NCBI GenBank assembly: GCA_903906515.1
Contig: CAIVKO010000140.1
Location: 1-49,581, forward strand
Length of the DNA stretch: 49,581 bases
Direction of reading: 5' to 3'
DNA from: Akkermansiaceae bacterium
Lineage (GTDB): Bacteria > Verrucomicrobiota > Verrucomicrobiia > Verrucomicrobiales > Akkermansiaceae
Within the stretch, counting starts at the first letter, position 1. Every line of letters begins with the position of its first letter. Under the pieces are notes generated by a model. It saw only the letters and a program-made list of their open reading frames with translations. It made no database searches and had not been told where the DNA came from. A program made the translations under genes and the position numbers. This document shows, in pieces, positions 7,807 through 15,857 of the stretch.

Positions 7807-8954
7807 AGGGGTTCCAGGAGAAAGGCTGCTTGTTCGGCGCCATGGCCGAAGCAGTTGGCCAACACTGTTTGTCCGAGTTGCTTTGCTAACAAGGCAGCGA
7901 GCGCCACCTGTAACGGTGCGGCGGCGGCGAAAAGGTCGCCCAGATGTTGTTTGGGCGACAGTCTCGGCAGGGAATCTATTTTTGTTAGCCAGAGCGCTTC
8001 TGCTTCAGCCCGGTCCAGCACGGGATCGGAGTTGGCGGCGGCGATGACTGCGCCGATCTGTGGCGCGGCCAGGCTGTGGATTGCCGCTTCCAGCACTTCG
8101 GCCTGGGGCGGGCCTTGTTGGCATTTGAAGTTCCAGTTAGAGATGCTGGCGTAGGTTTTGGCTCCACGGTTCAGGGCCGTCGCTGCGGTTTCGAACACCA
8201 GAAAAACCGCTCCTTCACCGGGTGCCAGACCTGCCTCCGAGCGTTTCCATGATTCGAACAGGCCGAGTTGTTCGAGTGCGAGAAATGCCAGTTCGTGGGT
8301 TTTCACGTCAGAAGCACCGACCAATACGCAGTTCGCATCGCCGTCTATCAAAGCGAGAATTCCGGCCTCAATAGCCCGCGCGCCATGACCTTCCCAAGGG
8401 GTATAGACCGCGTTGGGTCCTTGGATGTTCTCGCAGATTGACACAAAGCATACCGGCATATTGCTGAGAATCTTGAAGGAGAGAATGGGGCTGACGCCAC
8501 GTAATCCTTCTTCCCCGAATTTCCCCATGTCGAAGCGTCCTGTTGCGTCTGTGGAGGCTTTGAGCAACGGTGCGATCTCCCGGACCGGAAGACCGGCCAT
8601 CCCGGTGGCTCCGAACAGGCCTATTTCCTCGGGTGCGTGAAATCTATCAGACTTAAGCCCCGCATCCGCCAGTGCCAGGTGTGCGGCAGCGGCGGCCAGT
8701 TGGGCGTCGCGGCTCATCAACCGGATCAACTTGGCTTCCGTGATGAAATCATGCGGTCGGAAATCATCGATGGATGCGCACACCGGACAGGCGAACAGGC
8801 TGGTATCAAAGTTCCGGGGCGCTGCGATCGCTGTGGTACCGGCCTTGATCCCTTCGAGCACCGCCGCCGGATCCGACCCGAGCGGAGTGACCATGCCGAT
8901 GCCGGTGATGACGATTGTCTCGGTCAACGGGCGGGTGGCTGATGGCGCTGACAT
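7803..8954 (-). CDS. Chain-length-factor-like ketosynthase homologue without catalytic residues
   Basis: 383 residues with the thiolase-fold framework of FabF (VITGIGMVTPLG at the start, GPNA before the nucleophile region, PGEGAVFLV later). The catalytic positions are lost: the region of the nucleophile Cys reads YTPWEGHG (residues 184-191), the NAHGTGT His position reads AAANSDP (306-312), and the KxxxGH position reads PKQHLGDL (335-342). It therefore cannot condense on its own and fits the role of a chain-length factor that pairs with the active ketosynthase encoded immediately downstream with a 4-bp overlap. Cys at the active site of classical CLFs is replaced by Gln, which is not the case here, so it is a separate CLF-like lineage. 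Confidence 0.88.
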   Translation of the reverse strand: MSAPSATRPLTETIVITGIGMVTPLGSDPAAVLEGIKAGTTAIAAPRNFDTSLFACPVCASIDDFRPHDFITEAKLIRLMSRDAQLAAAAAHLALADAGLKSDRFHAPEEIGLFGATGMAGLPVREIAPLLKASTDATGRFDMGKFGEEGLRGVSPILSFKILSNMPVCFVSICENIQGPNAVYTPWEGHGARAIEAGILALIDGDANCVLVGASDVKTHELAFLALEQLGLFESWKRSEAGLAPGEGAVFLVFETAATALNRGAKTYASISNWNFKCQQGPPQAEVLEAAIHSLAAPQIGAVIAAANSDPVLDRAEAEALWLTKIDSLPRLSPKQHLGDLFAAAAPLQVALAALLAKQLGQTVLANCFGHGAEQAAFLLEPL

Positions 8955-8958
8955 GGTG

Positions 8959-9408
8959 TTACTGCCGCCAAATTTCCATCAAGTGCTTGCGTTTGCTATC
9001 CAGGAGCGGGTCATCCAAATATTTGAAAGCAAAAACCATTTCCGTAGAAGTGACGAGTTTGTTATCGAGGTTGGCCGTGGCTTTGATTTTTCCGCCCACT
9101 TCGTTCAATGCCATCACCTCCGTCCGGTAGCGTAAGGAATCCCCCGGCTTGATCATGGTGCGGAATTTGGTGCGCTCTAACACGGTCACCACCGCCTTGG
9201 CGCTCTTGCCATATTGCAGTTGGAGGCTGGCTTCCAGCAGTAATCCTCCCAGTTGGGCCATGCCTTCGAGGATCAAGACCCCCGGCATCACAGGTCGCCG
9301 GGGAAAGTGATCGTCGAAAAAATCCTCGCTCAAGGAAACGTTTTTCATTCCCTCGGCTAGCGTGCCCGGTTCCCACGTGGTGATTCGATCAATTAGAAAA
9401 AAGCGCAT
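8959..9408 (-). CDS. FabZ-like 3-hydroxyacyl-ACP dehydratase, catalytically intact
   Basis: 149 residues. The FabZ signature is complete: His34 in DDHFP and Glu48 in the MPGVLILEGMAQ helix, the residues that remove water from 3-hydroxyacyl-ACP. It is the first gene of the operon (ATG at 9408) and is followed after 4 bp by the chain-length-factor-like gene. Its degenerate paralogue at 3448-3906 shares the same N-terminal pattern, so the two may form a mixed dehydratase. The upstream 99 bp to the next gene must hold the operon promoter unless transcription reads through from the secreted-protein gene; I see no convincing -35/-10 pair there. Confidence 0.93.
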   Translation of the reverse strand: MRFFLIDRITTWEPGTLAEGMKNVSLSEDFFDDHFPRRPVMPGVLILEGMAQLGGLLLEASLQLQYGKSAKAVVTVLERTKFRTMIKPGDSLRYRTEVMALNEVGGKIKATANLDNKLVTSTEMVFAFKYLDDPLLDSKRKHLMEIWRQ

Positions 9409-9486
9409 CGATGGATGAAATCTGGGTTGGGATTTTGGATATGAAACAGGCTCGTCGGAACTTGGAAAGGGAGCCGGGAAAATTTC

Positions 9487-9502
9487 TCCCGTTCGCGACG
9501 GG
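9487..9502 (-). terminator. Weak hairpin after the secreted-protein gene
   Basis: A 5-bp GC stem (CCCGT/ACGGG) with a 5-nt loop lies just past the stop of the upstream minus-strand gene and is followed on that strand by AGAAATTTT. It could be a weak terminator separating that gene from the acyl-chain operon that begins at 9408. The short stem keeps confidence low. Confidence 0.3.
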
Positions 9503-9507
9503 TGGGC

Positions 9508-10260
9508 TTACGGTAATTTGATGCCATCCAGTTTCACAGGCACGGTGATCGTGGCTTTGTCGGTGAGTAACTGGATTTTGGCGCTGACTTGAGCGGGTAG
9601 ATTTTGAATCGAGACGGTGTGATTCATGGTCTTTTCAGAACCGTATGAACTCCAACTGTTCGTTTTTAAGGGTTTTCCATCCGCACCGCAGAATTCCACA
9701 CGGGCCACCTTCTTGTTAGGGTCCTGGATCTTGTAGGAAACGCTGGAGTCCTTGGGTTTTTCGAAGGTGATTTCGACCCCGGCAGCTTTCAATGTGGCGT
9801 TGTCGATGGCCATGCCCGCGGTTTTGGATAGATCTGTGGTGATCACGCTGGCCGGATCGGCATCGGGTGAGAGGAGTTCCAGCTTTCCACTTACATTCAC
9901 GGTTTTGGCATTGCGGAGTGGGTTGGCGAGGTTGACTTCGGCTCCGAAGGCGTTGGGGGTTTTGGTTTGTAATCCGAAAGGTTCTTCCAGCGGAGCGAAC
10001 TCATTTTCACGAAATCCGGATTTTTTGCCATCGAGCAGGTTTTTACCGGTATCGTCGGTGGCCTTGTCGATCGTGACCTTCATGCCCGTGACCTTGGCCA
10101 TTTCTTTACCGGCAACGAGAAGCTTGATTTCCAATCTGGAGAAAAACTGGCCGGTCGTGCGTTTGTCGCTGATTTCACCGACGGTCACGGAGACATCGGC
10201 AAGGAGCGGGTTGGCAGAGGCCAGGACGAGCAGGAAGACGGATGCGAGGGTGTTTTTCAT
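9508..10260 (-). CDS. Secreted protein of unknown function
   Basis: 250 residues from the ATG at 10260. The N-terminus (MKNTLASVFLLVLASANPLLA) is a clear Sec signal peptide with a likely cleavage after LLA-D. A longer in-frame start exists at 10338 but would bury the signal peptide. The mature part is rich in Thr, Val and Lys, with beta-strand-like alternation, two Gly/Asn-rich turns and only one Cys, suggesting a periplasmic beta-sandwich protein. It is 74 bp downstream of the AAA+ ATPase gene on the same strand. I do not recognise a family and can give no function. Confidence 0.8.
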   Translation of the reverse strand: MKNTLASVFLLVLASANPLLADVSVTVGEISDKRTTGQFFSRLEIKLLVAGKEMAKVTGMKVTIDKATDDTGKNLLDGKKSGFRENEFAPLEEPFGLQTKTPNAFGAEVNLANPLRNAKTVNVSGKLELLSPDADPASVITTDLSKTAGMAIDNATLKAAGVEITFEKPKDSSVSYKIQDPNKKVARVEFCGADGKPLKTNSWSSYGSEKTMNHTVSIQNLPAQVSAKIQLLTDKATITVPVKLDGIKLP

Positions 10261-10334
10261 GGTGGGCGAGGGATGGTGGATTTCCAAATGCAATGAAGCA
10301 TTTCCTGCCATTGGCCGGCAAGGCGATAATTGGA

Positions 10335-12008
10335 TCACCGTGTGGGTGTCCTGAATCGTTCCGGGACGAATCCAAGGTCGGTGGCTTCGGCTACGGCGAG
10401 GGCGATTTGTTCCTGGATCACTGCGACCGGGACCGGCGGTTGATAGTCGCGGAGGGCGGCGGTTAGAGCGGCATTGGCATTGGCTGCGCCGGTTTTGAGG
10501 GAGCGGTAGAGTTTGACCGAGAGTGCTTCCGCAGCGCCGGGGGTGAGCAGGTCGGGGATGGTTTTGCGGAATTCCTCTGGCAGGTTTTCATCGAGTTCCA
10601 CACCGCGGCGTTTGGCGAGTGCGCGGAGCAGTTGGTATCCTTCTTCCGGAGTGGCCGTCGGGAAAATCGGGATTTTCACATCCACGCGGCCGGGGCGTTT
10701 GAGGTCCACTTCCACGAGATCCGGTCGGCTGGTGGCGAGTGCCCAGAGGATGCGGCCGCGCTTACGTGAATCGCTCATGCGTTCCGCCATCATGCCATAG
10801 ACCCGGCCGGACACGCCGGAGTCACCGGAATCCGCATTGCGACGGCCGAGCGCTTGGTCCGCCTCATCGACAAACACAATGCAGCGCCCGAGGGCATCTA
10901 GCAGACGGAAGATTTTTTCAAGATTGCTCTCGGTGCTGCCGACCCACTTGTCGCGGAAATTTTTCATTTTCACCACGGGCACACCGGCTTCGCCGGCGAG
11001 GCACTCGACCATGAATGTTTTGCCGGTGCCCACCGGGCCGCAGAAAAGGTATCCCATCGGCAATGCTCCGAGGTCGCCCGCCCGCCAGAGTGCGATGTCC
11101 TGACGCAACCAGTCTTTGATGGCGGTTTGGCCGTGAAGGTCATCGAGTGTCCGGTCTGGTTTGACGAATTCGATGAGTCCCTGCGCGTCTTTTTCCACCA
11201 GATCTTTTTTCAGTATGACCAGATCCTGTGGTGTGAGCGCCTTGGCGTGGTGTTGGCGGGTTTGCAGCAGGGTTTCGATGGAACTCAGGGTGGCTCCGGC
11301 CAATGCGGCGGCGGGTTCGGCCAGTTTTCCGGAAAACGGGGCGAGCGGAATCGGATAGAGTTTGTCCAAGTGACCCAGTGCGGGAAGCAGATCTGCTTCC
11401 TGCGGCAATGGCAGCGGGATGCACGAGGTCTGCGAGTTGTGGGCGACGAGCGGGTGGAGGTCGTTGAGGTTTTCCGTGAGCAGGAAGGTCGCGCAGTGTT
11501 GGTCGGCGATGGTGGGGTCAGCCGCCCACTCGCGCAATTGGCAGGCGATGGCGCTGAGTTCGTAGTTTGCGCCGCCGATGGAGGGCGGTGCGATCAGTCC
11601 CGCATTCTTGACAATTACCGCCACACGCGTCGCCTTGTCCGGCTTTAGGCGGGCGACATTGGCGCAGAATCGCAGGTAGTGGGTCAGCACGATGATGGCC
11701 TCGCGCGGGATTTTCGGCAGCGCGTCCTCTTTGGCGGCAGGTGGCCACTCGGCGAAGCGGTCGCCACCTTTTTCCACGCGGATGCCATTGCCGAGGTCGT
11801 AGCTGATGACCACATCGAAGCGCGTCAACAGCCGCTCGCGGAGAAACACGTCCAAAGCGACGACTTTCGCGCTGCTTTCGGAAATGGGGAGCAGCACGAG
11901 GTCGTCCACGTTGCCATGAAGGATGAATTGCGAACTGGCTCCCGATTCGTAGAGGTCGATGATTTCGGTGGCCCAGGGCGGGAGTTCGGATGGGTTGGAT
12001 GCGCTCAT
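10335..12008 (-). CDS. AAA+ ATPase with long N-terminal domain
   Basis: 557 residues. The C-terminal half is an AAA+ module: Walker A GPVGTGKT at 324-331, Walker B CIVFVDEAD at 376-384, and a second region of homology with two candidate arginine fingers (R438, R441) in DLKRPGRVD. A C-terminal helical lid follows. The N-terminal 290 residues resemble an inactive ATPase-like or substrate-binding domain as in Ycf46-type AAA proteins (an NVDD segment near 33 and an IIVLTHYLRF segment near 105). Such proteins act as remodelling ATPases; the substrate is not known here. The secreted-protein gene lies downstream on the same strand, and the nuclease-ligase fusion gene is divergent. Ycf46 similarity is from memory and not tested. 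Confidence 0.85.
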   Translation of the reverse strand: MSASNPSELPPWATEIIDLYESGASSQFILHGNVDDLVLLPISESSAKVVALDVFLRERLLTRFDVVISYDLGNGIRVEKGGDRFAEWPPAAKEDALPKIPREAIIVLTHYLRFCANVARLKPDKATRVAVIVKNAGLIAPPSIGGANYELSAIACQLREWAADPTIADQHCATFLLTENLNDLHPLVAHNSQTSCIPLPLPQEADLLPALGHLDKLYPIPLAPFSGKLAEPAAALAGATLSSIETLLQTRQHHAKALTPQDLVILKKDLVEKDAQGLIEFVKPDRTLDDLHGQTAIKDWLRQDIALWRAGDLGALPMGYLFCGPVGTGKTFMVECLAGEAGVPVVKMKNFRDKWVGSTESNLEKIFRLLDALGRCIVFVDEADQALGRRNADSGDSGVSGRVYGMMAERMSDSRKRGRILWALATSRPDLVEVDLKRPGRVDVKIPIFPTATPEEGYQLLRALAKRRGVELDENLPEEFRKTIPDLLTPGAAEALSVKLYRSLKTGAANANAALTAALRDYQPPVPVAVIQEQIALAVAEATDLGFVPERFRTPTR

Positions 12009-12061
12009 GGAGTTGCAATCAGATTGTCGGGTTTGTGGCTCCCGGGCAAGCTATTACAGCT

Positions 12062-12067
12062 ATTATA
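12062..12067 (-). promoter_or_regulatory. Candidate -10 box for the AAA+ ATPase gene
   Basis: On the minus strand this reads TATAAT, a perfect sigma-70 -10 hexamer, 54 bp upstream of the ATPase ATG in the divergent intergenic region. No good -35 hexamer is found 16-18 bp upstream. Confidence 0.35.
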
Positions 12068-12084
12068 TGCCATTACATGAAAGG

Positions 12085-12105
12085 GATATTGGATATTGGA
12101 TATTG
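12085..12105. repeat. Three tandem copies of GATATTG
   Basis: Three exact, adjacent copies of the 7-mer GATATTG sit in the intergenic region between the divergent ATPase and nuclease-ligase genes. They may be a small variable repeat or binding-site array. No function can be read from the sequence. Confidence 0.7.
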
Positions 12106-12200
12106 GGGCTGGGGTGATTGAACCCAATGTCTCAATCTCCAATGTCTTTTCAAGTATTGCAGCTTGGCGCTTGGGGAAATTGGCGCTAGCGTTGCGCAGC

Positions 12201-13943
12201 GTGATTGAAGTGAGATTCCATCGTGGGCTTTACTTGCCGGAGATCGACCTATGGTTGGATCCACGGGACGCCAAGCCGCGCGCGTTTGTTTCCCATGCCC
12301 ATGCGGATCACTTCGCACGGCATGAATCGGTGGTGTGCTCGGAAACCACGGCCATGCTGCTGCACAGCCGGTTTGGCACCGCGAAAAACCGGATGGAAGC
12401 GCTCGCCTTTCAGGTGCCTCTGGTGGTGGACGGGTTCCGATTGCGGTTGCTGCCTGCCGGGCATATCCCGGGATCCGCCATGCTGCATGTCACCCGGTTG
12501 GCGGACAATGCGAGCCTGCTTTACACTGGCGATTTCAAGACCCGTCGCAGCCGCACGTCGGAAGCAGTGAATTTCCTAACAGCCGACACCCTGGTGATGG
12601 AAACCACGTTTGGTCTGCCCGGCTACGAATTTCCTAACCCGCTTGAAGTCGAGGCGGAGATTCTGCGATTCGTGCGCGATGGTTTCGATGATGGGGAAAC
12701 GCCGGTGCTTCTGGCGTATTCGTTGGGCAAGGCGCAGGAAGCGCTGGCCTTTTTGGAGGAAAACGGGATTCCCACATTGTTGCATCCGACAGTTGCTGCG
12801 ATGACGCGCGCCTGCATCGAGGCGGGTGTGCCCGGCCTGCCCGAGCCTGTGGAATTCGATGGCCACGCTCCGGCGGGGCATGTCGTCATTGCGCCGCCGC
12901 ACGCGGTTTTGAAGGATCTTTTGAAAGGCTTGAAATTCAAACGCACCGCGATGCTGAGTGGTTGGGCGATGCAACCGGGGGCGGGATTCCGTTACCGGGT
13001 GGATGCGATGATTCCGTTTTCCGATCATGCGGACCATCCCGGGTTGATGGAGTGCATCCAGCGTGTGAGGCCGCGGCGGATTCTAACGGTTCATGGATTC
13101 GACAAGGAGTTTGCGGCGGAACTGCGTTCCCGCGGAATGGATGCGTGGTCGGCCGCTGGTGGCGATCAGCTCGAATTGCCGATCCAACGCCCGGCGCAGC
13201 GCCGGAACGCGCCGCGCGGTCCCTGGCACAAGCGGGTGGTTTGTTCGTTCGCGGATTTCAGCGACCTCTGCCGATTGGTGGGGGAGACCGGCAGTCGCAT
13301 TGCGAAAATCCGATTTCTGGCGGCCTACTTCAAGGGTTTGGCAGATGACAGCCAATTGAAATGCGCGGTGAACTGGCTGGCCGGTGGTTGCAGGCCGCAG
13401 TCCGGAACCAAACGCGATCCGTTGTTAGATGTATCCACGCTAAGGCATGCGCTGGTTTCAATCAGCGGGGCCCGCGATGAGCGATTCCGTGAGATCCAAT
13501 CCGCAGGTAAAAACATTGTGCATGATGTTAGGTCGATTCTTCAAGAACTCCAACTCCAACCGGATGCCATCGATTTGGCGTGCATGACTGGGTTTATTGA
13601 CGGTTTTTGTTCCGAGTCGGGTTCCATGGACCGCATCCAGCGGCTTTCCGAGCGTCTCGCGACCCTTCATCCAGCGGAAGGGGAGACGTTGGTGAAGCTT
13701 CTAACGTGTGATCTCCGGATCGGTTTGGATTCCGAATGCATCCCGGATGCGATCGCCAGCGCATTTCAAGCCGAACCTGCGGAAGTTCAGCGTGCGATGC
13801 GGGTGACCGGTGATCCCGGGGAAGCCGCGGTGCTCGCGCGTCACAGCCGTTTGGCGGATGCCCGTGAAATTGTTGTTGAAAACCCGGGAGTCCCAGCGGA
13901 CGTCAGCGGTAACATGGCGTCACAATTGCCATTTTCCCTATGA
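12201..13943 (+). CDS. MBL-fold exonuclease fused to a DNA-ligase N-terminal domain, no ligase catalytic domain
   Basis: About 580 residues from a GTG at 12201, chosen because the family begins close to the VRFHRGLYLPEIDLWLDP segment; an ATG at 12096 in the same frame would add 35 residues of non-conserved sequence. The first 330 residues are a metallo-beta-lactamase/beta-CASP-type nuclease with SHAHADH for the two metals, GHIPGSAM and TGDF motifs, as in ligase-associated DNA exonucleases. The next 215 residues match the DNA-binding N-terminal domain of ATP-dependent ligases (FADFSDLC...RIAKIRFLAAYFKGL...VNWLAGG...LTGD-like motif VTGDPGE). The protein then stops before the KxDG nucleotidyltransferase domain. 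It overlaps the msrB start by ATGA. It may be a stable nuclease with a DNA-binding module, or the remains of an exonuclease-ligase fusion. Confidence 0.85.
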   Translation: MIEVRFHRGLYLPEIDLWLDPRDAKPRAFVSHAHADHFARHESVVCSETTAMLLHSRFGTAKNRMEALAFQVPLVVDGFRLRLLPAGHIPGSAMLHVTRLADNASLLYTGDFKTRRSRTSEAVNFLTADTLVMETTFGLPGYEFPNPLEVEAEILRFVRDGFDDGETPVLLAYSLGKAQEALAFLEENGIPTLLHPTVAAMTRACIEAGVPGLPEPVEFDGHAPAGHVVIAPPHAVLKDLLKGLKFKRTAMLSGWAMQPGAGFRYRVDAMIPFSDHADHPGLMECIQRVRPRRILTVHGFDKEFAAELRSRGMDAWSAAGGDQLELPIQRPAQRRNAPRGPWHKRVVCSFADFSDLCRLVGETGSRIAKIRFLAAYFKGLADDSQLKCAVNWLAGGCRPQSGTKRDPLLDVSTLRHALVSISGARDERFREIQSAGKNIVHDVRSILQELQLQPDAIDLACMTGFIDGFCSESGSMDRIQRLSERLATLHPAEGETLVKLLTCDLRIGLDSECIPDAIASAFQAEPAEVQRAMRVTGDPGEAAVLARHSRLADAREIVVENPGVPADVSGNMASQLPFSL

Positions 13944-14467
13944 AAACACATCTCCACCTGCTCACGCTTTGTGCAGCCTTATCGCTTGCATCCTGCTCCG
14001 GCAGGGACGAAAAGAAAACCACCATGGAAACTCAATCTGAAAAACCCGCTGAGCCCGCAGGCAAGGTCGAGAAGACCGATGCCGAGTGGGAAAAAGCCCT
14101 GACTCCCGAGCAATATGAGATTTTGCGCAAGTCCGGAACCGAGCGGCCGCACGGTGAGGTTTACAAGGAATTTAAAAAACAGGGCGAGGGCAGTTACCAT
14201 TGCGCCGGGTGCGGAGCGTTGTTGTTTACCTCCAAACAAAAATTCGATTCAGGTTGCGGTTGGCCGTCGTTTTACGATCCGGCAAAGGCGGAAAACGTTT
14301 TAACTCGGATCGACACCAGCATGGGCAGCACGCGGGTGGAAGTCACCTGTGCGAAATGCGGCGGTCACCTGGGCCACGTTTTCGAGGGCGAGGGGTATAG
14401 CACTCCTACCGACAAGCGCTACTGTATCAATGGCGGTGGACTCAAGTTCGTGCCAGGCAAGCCGTGA
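13940..14467 (+). CDS. msrB: Peptide-methionine (R)-S-oxide reductase, lipoprotein form
   Basis: 175 residues. A lipoprotein signal peptide (lipobox LASC, lipidated Cys19) and a 30-residue charged linker precede the MsrB domain. The zinc-binding CxxC pairs are C88/C91 and C137/C140, the GCGWPSF motif is at 105-111, and the catalytic Cys162 lies in RYCINGGGLKF, where most MsrB have RYCINSASL. It reduces methionine-R-sulfoxide in envelope proteins. C106 is a candidate resolving Cys but that is uncertain. Its ATG overlaps the stop of the nuclease-ligase gene, so the two are co-translated; no functional link is obvious beyond oxidative damage repair. Confidence 0.96.
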   Translation: MKTHLHLLTLCAALSLASCSGRDEKKTTMETQSEKPAEPAGKVEKTDAEWEKALTPEQYEILRKSGTERPHGEVYKEFKKQGEGSYHCAGCGALLFTSKQKFDSGCGWPSFYDPAKAENVLTRIDTSMGSTRVEVTCAKCGGHLGHVFEGEGYSTPTDKRYCINGGGLKFVPGKP

Positions 14468-14540
14468 ATCGGGAGTAAAGCCCTTTGGCGCGCCAGATGT
14501 CCTAGGAGCCTTCACCTCAAGGAGCAGCGGAACGCCCCTC

Positions 14541-14672
14541 CCGGGAACGCTGAGCCCCAGCTCGGCGTGTTCGTTTTACCGATGATTCCAACCCAAACCG
14601 TCCAACAGAGAGGCTTGCGCTTCGATCTTTCCCTTCTCGTTGGCTCGCCGAGCTGGGGCTCAGCGCTCCCAG
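14541..14672. repeat. Long inverted repeat between msrB and the aminotransferase gene
   Basis: Two arms of about 27 nt (14541-14567 and 14646-14672), nearly perfect reverse complements, flank about 78 bp. Each arm contains GCTGAGCCCCAGCTCGGC. The element lies between convergent genes and could form a large cruciform or transcript hairpin. It has the look of a dispersed palindromic repeat unit. Only one copy is in this window. It may also act as a bidirectional terminator, but no U-tract follows the arms. Confidence 0.75.
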
Positions 14673-14751
14673 GAAAGCGCTTCGCATTGTCCCTTCATGG
14701 ACGTGGGCGATCATGCATCGCCCTTCCTTGGTGCAAGCGTCTTGCGGAGCC

Positions 14752-15816
14752 TCAGCCTAACACGTCGTCCATTGCGTCGATGAGTTCCTTCATCGTGGCG
14801 TTGGTTTCGTTGCCCATGTTGGAAATGCGGAAGGTGAGTCCCTTCACTTTTCCGTAGCCGCCGTTGATGACGAATCCGTGTTTGGACTTGAGGGTCTTGA
14901 TGAAGCCGGATTGGTCGAAGCCTGCGGGCGTGTGGAAGCACGTGAGTGAAACCGATTGGTTGCCCACCGGCGCGAAGTTTTTGAAGTCATGGCGCGCGCC
15001 CCATGCTTCGATCATCGCATGGTTAGACGCGTGTCTTGCGTAGCGGTTGGCAACTCCTTCCGCCGCGATCACACCGAGGATGTGCTGGAGTCCGAAAATC
15101 AACGAAATGCACGGTGTGGACGGGGTATTGTTCTTCTCAGCGTTTTTCGCAAACTCGATGAAATCAAAATAGTAGCCGCGGTTTGGCATGCCTTCGGCGC
15201 GTTCGAGCGCAGCTTGTGAGCAGGCGAAGATCGTGAGTCCCGGCGGCAATGCCAGTGCCTTTTGCACACCGGCCAGAAGCACGTCGATGCCCAAGGCATC
15301 CATCTCGATGGGCACTGCTGAGAATGAGGAAACGCTGTCCACCACCAGCAGAACGCCGGGGAAGGATTTCACCACCTTGGCGATGCCTGCCAGATCGTTC
15401 ATTACGCCGGTGGACGTTTCGTTGTGAATGAGGGTGACGAGATCAAATCCGCCTTCTTCCAGTTTTGCTTTCACGGATTCCGGTGAGATCGCTTGGCCCC
15501 ACTCGACCTGGATTTTGTCGGCGGCGATGCCCATGCTTTTCGCTACGCTGAACCACTTGTCGGAAAACGCGCCACAGCAGAGAGTCAGGACTTTTTTCGC
15601 GCAGAGATTGCGCAACGAGGCTTCCATCACGCCCCATGCTGATGAGGTAGAGAGGAAAAACGGACGGGTGGTGCCGCCCAGTTCCTTGAGCACCGGTTGG
15701 GTGGATGCGTAAAGCACCTCAAACTCGCTGCCACGATGACCGATCATCGGCTGGCTCATCGCGAGGTAGGTTTCTTTGGATACGTCAATCGGTCCGGGAA
15801 TGAATAGTTTGGCCAT
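14752..15816 (-). CDS. Class V aminotransferase (alanine-glyoxylate / phosphoserine type)
   Basis: 354 residues of the PLP-dependent class V family. It starts LFIPGPIDV, the usual N-terminal PGP motif, and Lys186 in LLAGVQKALALPPG is the PLP-binding lysine; Asp160 (VVDSVSS) should hold the pyridine nitrogen. The family includes serine-pyruvate and alanine-glyoxylate transaminases, and in some anaerobes and PVC bacteria it replaces SerC. The substrate cannot be decided here. It starts 41 bp after dapA on the same strand, so amino-acid biosynthesis is likely. The gene ends at the start of the repeat-containing spacer. Confidence 0.9.
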   Translation of the reverse strand: MAKLFIPGPIDVSKETYLAMSQPMIGHRGSEFEVLYASTQPVLKELGGTTRPFFLSTSSAWGVMEASLRNLCAKKVLTLCCGAFSDKWFSVAKSMGIAADKIQVEWGQAISPESVKAKLEEGGFDLVTLIHNETSTGVMNDLAGIAKVVKSFPGVLLVVDSVSSFSAVPIEMDALGIDVLLAGVQKALALPPGLTIFACSQAALERAEGMPNRGYYFDFIEFAKNAEKNNTPSTPCISLIFGLQHILGVIAAEGVANRYARHASNHAMIEAWGARHDFKNFAPVGNQSVSLTCFHTPAGFDQSGFIKTLKSKHGFVINGGYGKVKGLTFRISNMGNETNATMKELIDAMDDVLG

Positions 15817-15857
15817 GGTATTGGGTGTGTGATGTGAGGTTTGCGATGGGGAGGGTG

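Noticed and set aside
1..9408. Identification of the operon as a ladderane or aryl-polyene cluster
   Set aside because: Gene content is only partly similar: no phytoene-desaturase-like enzyme, no acyltransferase and no glycosyltransferase are visible, and the aryl-polyene set lacks tetraether-synthase-like radical SAMs. A specific product name would be unsupported.
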